A stretch of 64,000 bases of DNA from Verrucomicrobiota bacterium (lineage in GTDB: Bacteria; Verrucomicrobiota; Verrucomicrobiia; Verrucomicrobiales; V1-33), in NCBI GenBank assembly GCA_003402705.1, contig QQNF01000008.1, positions 1 to 64,000 on the forward strand. Reading direction: 5' to 3'. The notes beneath the pieces were generated by a model. That model had not been told where the DNA came from, searched no databases, and was given only the letters and a program-made list of their open reading frames with translations. Positions 1-9,300 of this stretch are shown one piece after another. Numbering within the stretch: the first letter of the stretch is position 1; each line of letters starts with the position of its first letter. A program made the position numbers and the translations under genes.

Positions 1-2
1 AT

Positions 3-1754
3 GCGGCAAATGCCTATCCATACCGGAACACGGACGGGCCGATCACGCCGTACACGACGGCGTTTGACCCGCCGGTGGCGATCGGGGGCAATGACTTTCC
101 GAACGATGGGATGGCGCTGCTGCTGCTGCGAGGGCCGAAGGGGCCGCTGGTGGTTTCTGCGGATGGTCAGAAAGTGGAGGGGAACCTGGCGGGGGGCGCG
201 GTGCTGCTGAATCCGTCGGTGTACTGTGATGAACTGGTGGACAGTATTGTGACGAGCAACGTCAATCCTGGTGCGCCGTATGCGTGGCTGGACCACAATG
301 TTTTCAAAGTGCACCATGTGTCGCGTGCGGCGGGGAATTTCACGGCGAACAGTGCTGCGGCGTGGCATTACGGTCAGATTGATCAGGCGGGCACGCCGAA
401 TGTCGGCGGGGGGATTGATCCGCTGCTGAGCTACACGAATGTTTTCAGCGGACCGTTTCGCAGTGCGGGATCGCCGGGGCGGCCGAATCACGCGGCGGAA
501 CCGGGTCCGATCACGGCGGGCAGCGTGGTGATCAACGAGGTGAATCTCAATCCACCGGGGGCGGATCAGAACTACGAATTCGTGGAGTTCCTCGACACGG
601 GTGCCCGGGCGCGCAGCCTCAATGGATATTATCTGGTGGTAATCGACAACGTGATCAACAACACGGGAAGCGTCCGGCATTACTGGAGTCTTGATGGCAT
701 GGCGACCGGGTCGAATGGGTTGTTTGTGCTAGGCAACCGGTATCCGCTTGGTGGTGCGAACAATCCGTGGGCGAGTGTGATGCGGCCGCAGACAGCGGTT
801 GGTGATCCGCCTGGGCGAGAGGGGCTCTCGAGCAGTTTCAGCGATGCGGTGCTGGGTGCGGAGACCGACAACACGAACGTGATGCTGCTGCTGGTGCGCG
901 GATTCAACCGGTTCATTGGATTTGATACCGACACGAAGAATTCGCTGGGGCTCGACAGTGACGGTGATGGTGCGTTTGATTTCTTCCCGTGGAACGGGGG
1001 GGCTTCCGGGGTGCTGGACAGCATCATGATCCGGAGTTATGTGGCGACGACCCCGGCGCCGAATCCGCTGCCATTGGCGTATCCGTGGAATGGCTGGGGT
1101 TATGGTCTTGCTGACCTATCCGGGCTGTATCTGAGTCCGCCGACGCGCCCGTTCTATCATCCGGAGTCATTTGCCCGGTTCAATGGCGACAATGCCGTCA
1201 ATTCTCCGGGTTCATGGTATGGTGGGGATTTTGACAACACGATCTCGGCGAATGACGGGACGATTACGAAGTACAAGACGACGGTGCAGGATCCGACGCA
1301 TCCGCCGTTTCCGGTTGGGTTCACTGGGCGGGCGACACCTGGGCAGCCGAATCTGACGCTGGGTACGAGTGACGATGCGGACGGGGATGGAGCGCCTGCG
1401 CTGGTGGAGCTGGCGCTGGCGACGAATCCGAACGTTGCTGATGCGCCGTATCCGTCGCCGGCGGCTGGGGCGGTGGTGGTGACGAACCAACCGTTTGGCA
1501 GCTTTACGTACCGGCGGATCCGAGGGGGAGTGGTGAATGCGGACAAGTCGTACGCGGCGGAAGCCTATACGTACACCGTGGAGACCTCTCCGAATCTCAC
1601 GGCGTGGACGAGCAGCGGGGCGACCATTGAGCAGGTGGGCAACGCGGTGGTGAATAGTGACGGGGTCACGGAGAACGTGACATTCCGGATGGTGAATCCG
1701 GCGACCGGGGCCGGTGAGCGCGGTTACTTCCGGCTGCGGATTGGCCGGCGCTGA
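3..1754 (+). CDS. Secreted lamin-tail-domain (LTD) protein, 5'-truncated by the window edge
   Basis: The reading frame is open from the first base of the window, so the true start lies upstream; the GTG at 75 is only an internal codon. About 583 residues are visible. Around bases 528-660 lies an LTD signature (VVINEVNLNPPGADQNYEF, then EFLDTG and LNGYYLVV), the beta-sandwich domain found in many surface proteins of Verrucomicrobiota. Upstream residues may be the end of an earlier LTD copy. A short Asp/Gly-rich segment (DDADGDGAPALVELALATNP) near 1370-1430 leads into a C-terminal module ending in YFRLRI, a pattern often seen at the end of exported verrucomicrobial proteins; a similar Asp/Gly-rich segment occurs near the end of the 6.3-12.5 kb LTD/CotH protein. 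No catalytic residues are recognisable. Function unknown, probably extracellular binding or scaffolding. A strong terminator follows directly. Confidence 0.75.
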   Translation, partial: AANAYPYRNTDGPITPYTTAFDPPVAIGGNDFPNDGMALLLLRGPKGPLVVSADGQKVEGNLAGGAVLLNPSVYCDELVDSIVTSNVNPGAPYAWLDHNVFKVHHVSRAAGNFTANSAAAWHYGQIDQAGTPNVGGGIDPLLSYTNVFSGPFRSAGSPGRPNHAAEPGPITAGSVVINEVNLNPPGADQNYEFVEFLDTGARARSLNGYYLVVIDNVINNTGSVRHYWSLDGMATGSNGLFVLGNRYPLGGANNPWASVMRPQTAVGDPPGREGLSSSFSDAVLGAETDNTNVMLLLVRGFNRFIGFDTDTKNSLGLDSDGDGAFDFFPWNGGASGVLDSIMIRSYVATTPAPNPLPLAYPWNGWGYGLADLSGLYLSPPTRPFYHPESFARFNGDNAVNSPGSWYGGDFDNTISANDGTITKYKTTVQDPTHPPFPVGFTGRATPGQPNLTLGTSDDADGDGAPALVELALATNPNVADAPYPSPAAGAVVVTNQPFGSFTYRRIRGGVVNADKSYAAEAYTYTVETSPNLTAWTSSGATIEQVGNAVVNSDGVTENVTFRMVNPATGAGERGYFRLRIGRR

Positions 1755-1772
1755 GGTGCTTGATTGAGTGGT

Positions 1773-1811
1773 GGGGCGCACGACCGGAGACGGTGGTGCG
1801 CCCCTTTTTTT
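1773..1811 (+). terminator. Rho-independent terminator after the LTD gene
   Basis: A perfect 9-bp GC stem (GGGGCGCAC at 1773-1781, GTGCGCCCC at 1796-1804) is followed at once by seven T residues (1805-1811). It lies 18 bases after the LTD stop codon and ends that transcript before the PSD1-family gene. Confidence 0.9.
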
Positions 1812-1874
1812 GTTTTCCTGAAACCGGAAGGCGGCGGGGAGTGTCAGTGGGGGTGAATCTCCTGTTGTGTGACC

Positions 1875-4800
1875 ATGCGCATTTCCCTGCTTTTGACTCT
1901 TGCGGTCCTGCCTGCTGCCGCGGCGGACCTTCCTAAGGAGCACATTGAGTACTTCGAGACGAAGGTGCGACCGCTGCTTTCGGAGCATTGCTACCAGTGT
2001 CACAGTGCTGCGGCGGGGAAGACGAAAGGGGGGCTGACGCTCGATACGAAGGCTGGCTGGGAAAAGGGCGGGGAATCGGGGGCAGCGATCGTGCCGGGGG
2101 ATCCTGACAAGAGTCTGATGATTCGAGCGGTGCGTTACACGGATGACGACATGCAGATGCCGCCGCGGGGCGAGAAGCTGGAAGCGGCGGAGGTTGCTGT
2201 GCTGGAGGAATGGGTGCGGATGGGTGCTCCGGATCCGAGGACAGGCGAGGCGAAGGCGGTTGGTGGGGCCGGGGCGGGCCTGAGTGAGGCGATGCGTGCG
2301 AAGGCGGCGACGCACTGGGCGTTTCAGCCGCTGGCGGAGAAGCCGCTGCCTGCGGTCCGGGACGGGGGGTGGTCGGCGGGCAAGGTCATTGATACGTGGG
2401 TGCTTGCGGGGCTTGAAGCGAAGGGGTTGAAGCCATCGCCTGGTGCTGACAAGCGGACGCTGATCCGGCGGGTTTCGCTGGATCTGACCGGGCTTCCGCC
2501 GTCGCCCGAGGAAGTGCTGGCATTTGTGAATGATGATGCGCCTGACGCGTTTGCGAAGGTGGTGGATCGACTGCTGGCGAGTGCGCCGTATGGGGAGCGC
2601 TGGGGTCGTTACTGGCTGGATGTGTCCCGCTATGCGGACACCCGGGGTCAGGTGCGCCGGGAGCAGACGCCATTGAATCCGAATGCGTGGACCTACCGTG
2701 ATTATGTGATAGCGGCGCTGAATGCGGACAAGCCGTTTGATCAGTTCATCCGCGAGCAGATTGCTGCGGACCTGCTTCCGGGCGGGGGGGAGAACAAGTC
2801 CACCCTGGCCGCGCTTGGTTTTATCACGCAGGGAGATCAGTTCAACGGGCAGCGTCCTGACATTATCAACGATCAGATTGATGTGGTGACCAAGGGTTTT
2901 CTGGGGCTGACGGTGAGTTGTGCACGTTGTCACGATCACTTTTTCGATCCTGTGACTCAGCGGGATTATTATGCGCTGGCCGGTGTATTTGCGTCGTGTT
3001 TCGAGCCGGAGACGAAGCCTGTGGCGGCGAGTCCGGCGGATGCGGCGGCTGTTGTGGAGTATCAACAGAAGCGGCGGGAGACTGAGAAGGCCGGGCGCAA
3101 CAAACTGATAGGGGAGATGGATCGCATGGCGTCGGTCTTCAACCGGAATGCCGGGTTGTTTCTGGGGCTGGCGGGGACTGACCGTCGATCGCCTGAGTTT
3201 CTGAATGCGGTTCGTGCTGCGAAGATTGATGGGCGACTGGTGGCGGAGCTTTCGCAGGGTCTGCAACGCCGCACGCAGTTGCGGAAGAACCGGCGGGTCA
3301 GCCTTGATTTGAATCCGACGCTCGACCTCTGGGCCGAGCTGACGGGGTTGCCGGCTGGTGCGTGGCCGGAGCGAGCGGCGGCGGTGGTGGCGCGGACGGT
3401 TGAGGATGCGACTGGGGTTGTTTCCAACCGTGCGGTCCGCGAGGCGTTTCGCGGCAAGCGACCGGCTTCACTGGAAGAGGCGCGGGCGATTTATGAAGGG
3501 ATTTTCCGGCAGGCGGATGCGTTGTATCAGACGGAATCGGCGGCATTCCGGAAGGACTATCCGGGGCGGGCGTTTCCCGGGGTGTCGGATGCTGCGCTGG
3601 AGGAAGTGCGCACGGCGGTGCTGGATCCGGGGATGTTCCTTGAGCGGCCGCTGGATGCGGTGCCGCGGGGAGTGCCGCGGGAGGTGCAGGATCTGGCGGC
3701 GAGGATCACCGGGGACCTAGCCAAGTTTGATGTGAGTCATCCCGGGGCGCCGGGGCGTGCGAATGTGCTTTATGATGACAGCCGCCCGGCGAATGCCCGC
3801 GTGTTGCTTCGTGGGCAGGTGCAGAGTCCCGGGCCGGAAGTGCCGCGGTCGTTTCTTGAGGTGCTCAGCCATGGAGCGGTCAAGCCGTTCACGAAGGGGA
3901 GTGGCCGGCTGGAGCTTGCCGAGGCGGTGGCGAGCGGGGACAATCCGCTGACGCCGAGGGTGATTGTGAACCGGGTCTGGCAGCATCATTTCGGGAGCGG
4001 GTTTGTAGCATCGCCTGACGACCTTGGGGTGCAGAGCGAGCCGCCATCGCATCCGGAGCTGCTGGATGCGCTAGCGGGTCAGTTCATCCGGGACGGATGG
4101 AGTCTGAAGAAGCTGCACCGCGAGATCCTGCTTTCGAAGACGTGGCAGCAGGCGAGTGAGCCGGATCCGGCGATGGCGCAGATGGATCCGTTCAACCGGC
4201 AACTCTGGCGGCAGAATGTGAGGAAGCTGGATTTTGAGGCACTGCGGGACAGCGTGCTGTCGATGGGTGGTCAGCTTGACCTGACGATGGGCGGGCATCC
4301 GGTGAACATCGAGAGCGAGCCCTACAGTCAGCGGCGGAGTGTGTATGGATTCATTGACCGCAATGAGATGGCGGAGTTTCTGCGGCATTTTGATGTGGCC
4401 AATCCATCGCTGCCGACGGGTCGGCGTCACGAAACGATCGTGCCGCAGCAGGCGCTGTTCCGGATGAACAGCCTGCTAGTGATTGAGCAGGCGCGGAACA
4501 TTGTGGATCGGGAGGAATTCCGTGCGGCGGACAGTGACGAGGCGCGGGTGCGGGCGCTTTATGAGATCATCTATCAGCGCTGGCCGAAGCCTGCGGAACT
4601 CAGGATGGCGCTGGCTTTCATCACGGCGCTGCCTGCGGATGAGCGCATGAATGCGGCGGGCGGTGGCGATGCTGCGCCAGCGGTGGCGGGGAAGGAGGCT
4701 GCTCCGGCAACGCGAGCGGACGGCGTTCCGCTGACGAGGCAGCAGGTAGCGCAGCGGGTGAAGCAGCGGTTGCGGGAGGAGATCCGGGCGAAGGCGATGG

Positions 4801-4949
4801 CTGCGGCGCAGAACCGTCGGGGGACGGCAGGGATCAAGGAAGCGGTCCGTGATCCGTCTGCGGAGAAGGTTGACCGCAGCCCGCTCGACGCGTGGGAGAA
4901 GTTTGCACACGCGCTGCTGATGACGAACGAGATGGCGTACGTGAACTGA
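1875..4949 (+). CDS. PSCyt1/PSCyt2/PSD1 (DUF1549-DUF1553) cytochrome-type exported protein
   Basis: The 1024-residue protein begins with a signal peptide (MRISLLLTLAVLPAAAA). Residues about 20-115 form the planctomycete-type cytochrome domain with the haem motif C39-Y-Q-C-H43. A DUF1549/PSCyt2 domain follows (RRVSLDLTGLPPSPEEV near residue 200) with a second CxxCH, C349-A-R-C-H353. The C-terminal half is DUF1553/PSD1, with NPLTPRVIVNRVWQHHFGSG near residue 690. Such proteins are abundant in Planctomycetes and Verrucomicrobia and are usually paired with a DUF1501 sulfatase-like gene; no such partner is next to this one. The exact role is unknown; c-type haem binding in the periplasm is expected. 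I prefer the ATG at 1875 over the in-frame GTG two codons upstream because it gives a clean signal peptide. No Shine-Dalgarno sequence is evident. Confidence 0.9.
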   Translation: MRISLLLTLAVLPAAAADLPKEHIEYFETKVRPLLSEHCYQCHSAAAGKTKGGLTLDTKAGWEKGGESGAAIVPGDPDKSLMIRAVRYTDDDMQMPPRGEKLEAAEVAVLEEWVRMGAPDPRTGEAKAVGGAGAGLSEAMRAKAATHWAFQPLAEKPLPAVRDGGWSAGKVIDTWVLAGLEAKGLKPSPGADKRTLIRRVSLDLTGLPPSPEEVLAFVNDDAPDAFAKVVDRLLASAPYGERWGRYWLDVSRYADTRGQVRREQTPLNPNAWTYRDYVIAALNADKPFDQFIREQIAADLLPGGGENKSTLAALGFITQGDQFNGQRPDIINDQIDVVTKGFLGLTVSCARCHDHFFDPVTQRDYYALAGVFASCFEPETKPVAASPADAAAVVEYQQKRRETEKAGRNKLIGEMDRMASVFNRNAGLFLGLAGTDRRSPEFLNAVRAAKIDGRLVAELSQGLQRRTQLRKNRRVSLDLNPTLDLWAELTGLPAGAWPERAAAVVARTVEDATGVVSNRAVREAFRGKRPASLEEARAIYEGIFRQADALYQTESAAFRKDYPGRAFPGVSDAALEEVRTAVLDPGMFLERPLDAVPRGVPREVQDLAARITGDLAKFDVSHPGAPGRANVLYDDSRPANARVLLRGQVQSPGPEVPRSFLEVLSHGAVKPFTKGSGRLELAEAVASGDNPLTPRVIVNRVWQHHFGSGFVASPDDLGVQSEPPSHPELLDALAGQFIRDGWSLKKLHREILLSKTWQQASEPDPAMAQMDPFNRQLWRQNVRKLDFEALRDSVLSMGGQLDLTMGGHPVNIESEPYSQRRSVYGFIDRNEMAEFLRHFDVANPSLPTGRRHETIVPQQALFRMNSLLVIEQARNIVDREEFRAADSDEARVRALYEIIYQRWPKPAELRMALAFITALPADERMNAAGGGDAAPAVAGKEAAPATRADGVPLTRQQVAQRVKQRLREEIRAKAMAAAQNRRGTAGIKEAVRDPSAEKVDRSPLDAWEKFAHALLMTNEMAYVN

Positions 4950-5043
4950 GAGAGGGAGTGAGTGTCCGGGAAGCGGCGGGTGGTGGGTGCGGTCCGTGCT
5001 GTTGCGCGGTGGCATGGGAGCGTGCTTGGGTTTGGTAGAGGGT

Positions 5044-6288
5044 ATGCTGAGGCACTTCCGATCCAAGCGCCGCTTCCTTGACGAGAGTCCTGAGGAAGTG
5101 GCGGCTTCGTTGCGGCATCTTCCCGGGTTTGTGTGGCTGGATACAGCGGGGCGCTGTCCTGAGCCTGACCGAGAAGGCGCGGTGAGCATCATGGCGGCGT
5201 GTCCAACACTGGTGCTGCGGGGACACATCCGGGATGTGTCGATGCTGGAGGAGCAGATGGCGGATGGGGAGAGCGCTGCGGCTGCGGGGGAGAGGGCTGG
5301 GGTGCCGTGTGGGTGGTTCGGGTGGGTAGATTACGAGGGAGGGTGGGAATTCGGGTGGTACGAGCAGGTGCTGGTTTACCGGCATGCGACTGGGGAGTGG
5401 CTGGAGTGCGGGGATCTGCTTTCGCTGCGGCGTGACGGGGTGCGTGGCGAGGTTCCGCGACTGGTATGGGAGCCGGGGATAGGCGAAGCGGATTACTGCC
5501 GCATGGTGAGCCGGGCGCAGGAGTACATCGGGGCCGGGGATATTTATCAGGTCAATCTGGCACACCGATTGAGCGCGGCGTGGCCGGCGAGTGCGGATCC
5601 GTTTGCGCTGTATCTGAAGCTCAGGGAAGTGAGTCCGGCGCCCTGCGCTGCGTACATGGCGGGCGGGGGGCGAACGGTGCTTTCGTCATCGCCTGAGTCC
5701 TTTCTGCGCATGAGTGGCCGCGGTATCAGGACGCGTCCGATCAAGGGAACCCGGCCGCGTTTTGCGGATCCTGTGAGGGATGAGCGTTCCCGTGGCGAGC
5801 TGCTGACCAGTCCGAAGGAACGGGCGGAGCTGGTGATGATCACCGATCTGCTGCGCAACGATCTTGGGATGGTCTGCGAGTATGGGAGTGTCAGGGTGAC
5901 AGGGTTGCTGCAGCCGGAGGCGTACGAGCAGGTGCACCACCTTGTATCGACGGTGGAGGGCACGCTCAGGGGGGATGTGTCGCATGCGGCGGCGTTGAAG
6001 GCGTGTTTTCCCGGTGGGTCGATCACCGGAGCGCCGAAGAAGAGGGCTGTGGAGATCATCCGCGAGCTGGAGCCTGTTCCACGGGGATTATACACTGGAG
6101 CGATCGGCTATCTTGGGGCGAATGGCGAGAGCCATTTCAGCATCGCGATCCGGACGATGGTGCTGGAACGGAGTGTTATCAGTTGCCATGCAGGGGCTGG
6201 GATTGTGGCGGATTCATTGCCGGCAGCGGAGTGGGAGGAAACGCTGCAGAAGGCGTCGGGCATGCTGGCGGCGGGGCGATCGCGGTGA
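5044..6288 (+). CDS. pabB: Aminodeoxychorismate synthase component I (PabB)
   Basis: This enzyme converts chorismate plus ammonia or glutamine to 4-amino-4-deoxychorismate, the first step of the p-aminobenzoate branch of folate synthesis, in the cytoplasm. The chorismate-binding domain occupies the C-terminal two thirds: GDIYQVNLAHRL, SSSPESFLR, RPIKGTRPR, ELVMITDLLRNDLG, HLVSTVEG, FPGGSITGAPKKRA and YTGAIGYLG. The lysine of PIKGT (K234 from this start) is the PabB-type catalytic residue, where anthranilate synthase has Ala (PIAGT); this is why I call PabB and not TrpE. The start is uncertain. The frame is open back to a GTG at 4987 and an ATG at 5014, but 5044 is preceded by an AGAGGG stretch and lies closer to the family's usual N-terminus. 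The glutaminase partner PabA is not in the window. Confidence 0.9.
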   Translation: MLRHFRSKRRFLDESPEEVAASLRHLPGFVWLDTAGRCPEPDREGAVSIMAACPTLVLRGHIRDVSMLEEQMADGESAAAAGERAGVPCGWFGWVDYEGGWEFGWYEQVLVYRHATGEWLECGDLLSLRRDGVRGEVPRLVWEPGIGEADYCRMVSRAQEYIGAGDIYQVNLAHRLSAAWPASADPFALYLKLREVSPAPCAAYMAGGGRTVLSSSPESFLRMSGRGIRTRPIKGTRPRFADPVRDERSRGELLTSPKERAELVMITDLLRNDLGMVCEYGSVRVTGLLQPEAYEQVHHLVSTVEGTLRGDVSHAAALKACFPGGSITGAPKKRAVEIIRELEPVPRGLYTGAIGYLGANGESHFSIAIRTMVLERSVISCHAGAGIVADSLPAAEWEETLQKASGMLAAGRSR

Positions 6289-6303
6289 GTGCCGGGGCGA
6301 GCG

Positions 6304-6328
6304 GGGGCGGATCGGAAGAATCCGCCCC
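6304..6328. terminator. Hairpin between convergent pabB and the LTD/CotH gene
   Basis: A 9-bp GC-rich inverted repeat (GGGGCGGAT at 6304-6312, ATCCGCCCC at 6320-6328) with a 7-nt loop sits in the 54-bp gap between two convergent genes. It has no T-tract on either strand, so it is a likely but weak bidirectional terminator. Confidence 0.55.
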
Positions 6329-6342
6329 GCGGCCGGGTGGGA

Positions 6343-9300
6343 TCACTGGAGCGAGGCGCGGACCCTGACGTAGAGTCTGGATCCGGCGGTCACTGGAGCC
6401 GGGGCACGCCATGTGGTGGTGACGCGACCGCCTGCTTCGGGGGATTCGCCGACGGGGATCATTCCGCCGTTCCATGCGGCGAGGTCGGTGCTTTGGACTG
6501 GCTCGAGGAGCACGTCTTCGGCGGCGGCGTGTGTCAGGCTGACTCTGAGGAATCCATCGGGGGCGATTTCGGCGGACAGTGAGACGCTTCCTGGGACGCG
6601 GGGGTCGTTGCCGGTGGCGTATTCGAGGAGTGCGCTGATGCCGTCGCCGTCGATGTCGTCATCTGGATCGCTGACTCCAGAGGAGGCGGCCCAGACGAGC
6701 CATGCGGTGGTTCCGGGATTGCCGCCGGGGAGGCTGCCGGACCGCCAGTTGGATGGGATGGCGTGATTGGGATTGGTCATCGGGGAGGCGAGTACGAGGG
6801 AGGGGCCGGTACCGTCGGCGGCATCCGGCCATGGTGGATTGTCGTCGTAGACGAAGTCCCTGATCACGGTGCCGCCGCCGGCATTGAGGATGAGTTGCTC
6901 GCCTTGGTTCGAGAGTGCGCCGCTGTAGGTTCCGAGGATCCGTGTGGCGGGGAAGGACGAACCGTAACGGGCGGCGAATGCGGCGGGATGGCGCACGAAG
7001 ACCGCGCGTTCGCCGGGTTGGAGGATGAGATTGCCGAGGGGCGAAGTGGTGATGCCGCCGGTGAAGCGGACGCCTGTGAGATCCACGGCGGTGGATGGAA
7101 GGATGTTCGTGACTTCGATGAATTCGAAGTCGTCGGGATCCGCGGATGCTGCGATTTCGCCGGGAGAGACGGGGGCGAGCGGGTTGTAGTGCATTTCGCT
7201 GATGACGAGATTGGCGGAGGAGGCTGCTTCTGTGGCGACGCTGAAGAAGGCCTCGGTAGCGGCGCTCCATGAGCCGTTGGAGTAGACCCTGGCGCGGATG
7301 GTGCCTGGCTGCTGGAGTGTGAGCGGGCCGGTGTAGAGCATTGCGGTGTCGCCGGTGAAGGATGCGGCGTCGGCTCCGACGAGTTCTGCGTCGCAGAGCA
7401 GGTCATTGTCGGCGGCGGTGGCGTTGAGGGCGTGGATGGCGAGAACGTTGGTTCCGGTGCGCAGGCTGGAGCGTAAGTTACTGGCATCGATCCTTTCCTG
7501 AACGATGGCGAGAGCATCCGAGCGGACGGCGGTCGCGGTTGAAGCGCCGTTCGGGATGGCTGGGGCGTTGCGCTCGGCGATTCTGGTGCCGTTCAGGTAG
7601 GCGACGAAGCCGTCGTCGTAGCGGACGTTGAGCTGCAGCAGTGCAGTCCGGGCGCGGTCGGCTTCCGACAGAGTGAAGGTCCGGCGGGTCAGGAGGGAAG
7701 GGGAGACGGAGCGCATGGATTCGGTGCTGGTGCCGATGAACGGAGTGAAGGACACGGCTGGGTCTGTATCGTAGCCGAGGCCGCCTGGTCCTGACAGCCA
7801 TGTGGCGGCTGCGGGGAATTCGGGTTCTTTCCAGTCGGCGATGGTGACGCTGGGTTGCGTGCCGTTGTAGAGGGCGCGGACTTCAGTGGGAGTGAGGCCG
7901 CGGTTGTAGAGATAGACCTCGTCGATCTGGCCTGAGAAGGCGCGTTCGGTGGAGCCACCGCGCGAGCCGATGGACCATGCGTTATTGGCTTCGAGAACAC
8001 CGGCGACTGGGAGGGCTCCTTTTGGGGTGACGAGGCTAGCGACTTCCTCGCCATTGCGGTAGAGCCTCCATGCGGTGCCGTCGTAGACGCCGCAGACGTG
8101 CTGCCATGTGCTGAGGGTTGCGGAGGCGGGTGCGGAGACGAAGTAGCTGCTGCTGTCGGCGGTGCCGGCTTCGATGGCACCGGCGTTGATGCGGAGGGAG
8201 ACTTCACCGGCTGGGCTGGTGCTGTAGCCTTTGCTGATGATGCTCCGTATGTTAGTGTTGGCGGTCGGGCGGATCCATGCGGACATGGTGATCTGGCCGG
8301 TAATTTTGAGGGCGTCTGGATTGCCGAGGCCGATGTACTGGGAGCTGCCGTTGAGGAAGAGCGACTGACCGTTGATGCCTGTGGAGTAGACAGGTGCGCC
8401 GACGGGAGTGCCGTTGGTGGTTCCGGCGCTGTCGTCGGGGGTGCCTTCGAAGCGCCAGCGGCCGACGAGACCGTTGGATGTTGGGGCTGGGGCGGGACCG
8501 ATGGTGAAGCCGTCATTGGCACTGGTGGCGATGCGCCATGAGACCGGAGCGGTGCGGGTCTGGAAGGTGAAGGGGGTGGGCCGGGTTTCGAGGATGCGTC
8601 GGGGATCGGAGCCGTCGGTGGTGTAGAACACCTGGGCGCCTGGTGGGAAGGTCATACTGAGCTGGAAACCGCCGGGGACCTGACCTCCGTGTCTGGAGAA
8701 ATCCGGGGCGGCGGTGGCTGGCCAGAGTCCGTCGGCGGTGAACTGGGTGAGCACGACGGGCGGGCGGGAGTCGAAGAAGTTATCGCGGATGAAGTTGATG
8801 CGGGTATTCCATGCGGATTCTCCTGCGGAGGTGGTGCTATAGCGAGCGGCGTAGACGCGGATGGCGCGGTTGATGTTGGCGGCCTTGTCGAGCCAGCGCT
8901 GTTTGGCGACGGCGGCGGTCAGGGCGCCATTGTTGAAGAAGTGTCTGCGCACGCGGTCGGCGAAGCGCAGGCGGTATTCCGGATTGAGAGCGAGGCTGTC
9001 GTGCACCCACTGGGGGTTGCCCCAGTCTGGCAGAGTGCTGTTGGACTGGGTGAGGAATGGTCCGGTGCGGTCGACGCCCCAGCTTGGTGCGAGGAGAGTG
9101 TGTTCACCGTCCTGGAGGTAGAAGGTGAAGCCGCGATCGCCATTGCGGTCGCGCATCGAGTGCCAGTTGTTGGGTTTGTTATTGGAGAGGAAGCTTGAGA
9201 GGACGGCGTCGCCATCGCCGGTGTAGAAGATGACCATCATGTAGTCGATGAGGTCGTTGATGTCGACGAGGACGGGGAAGGCGGGGTTGCGGGAGCCGTC

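Noticed and set aside
1212..3266. Long open frame on the minus strand opposite the PSD1-type gene
   Set aside because: Arg/Pro/His-rich product with no motif, opposite a clear cytochrome gene; a by-product of GC-rich antisense codons.
5044..6288. Anthranilate synthase component I (trpE)
   Set aside because: The PIKGT motif with its catalytic lysine fits PabB; TrpE has Ala at this position.
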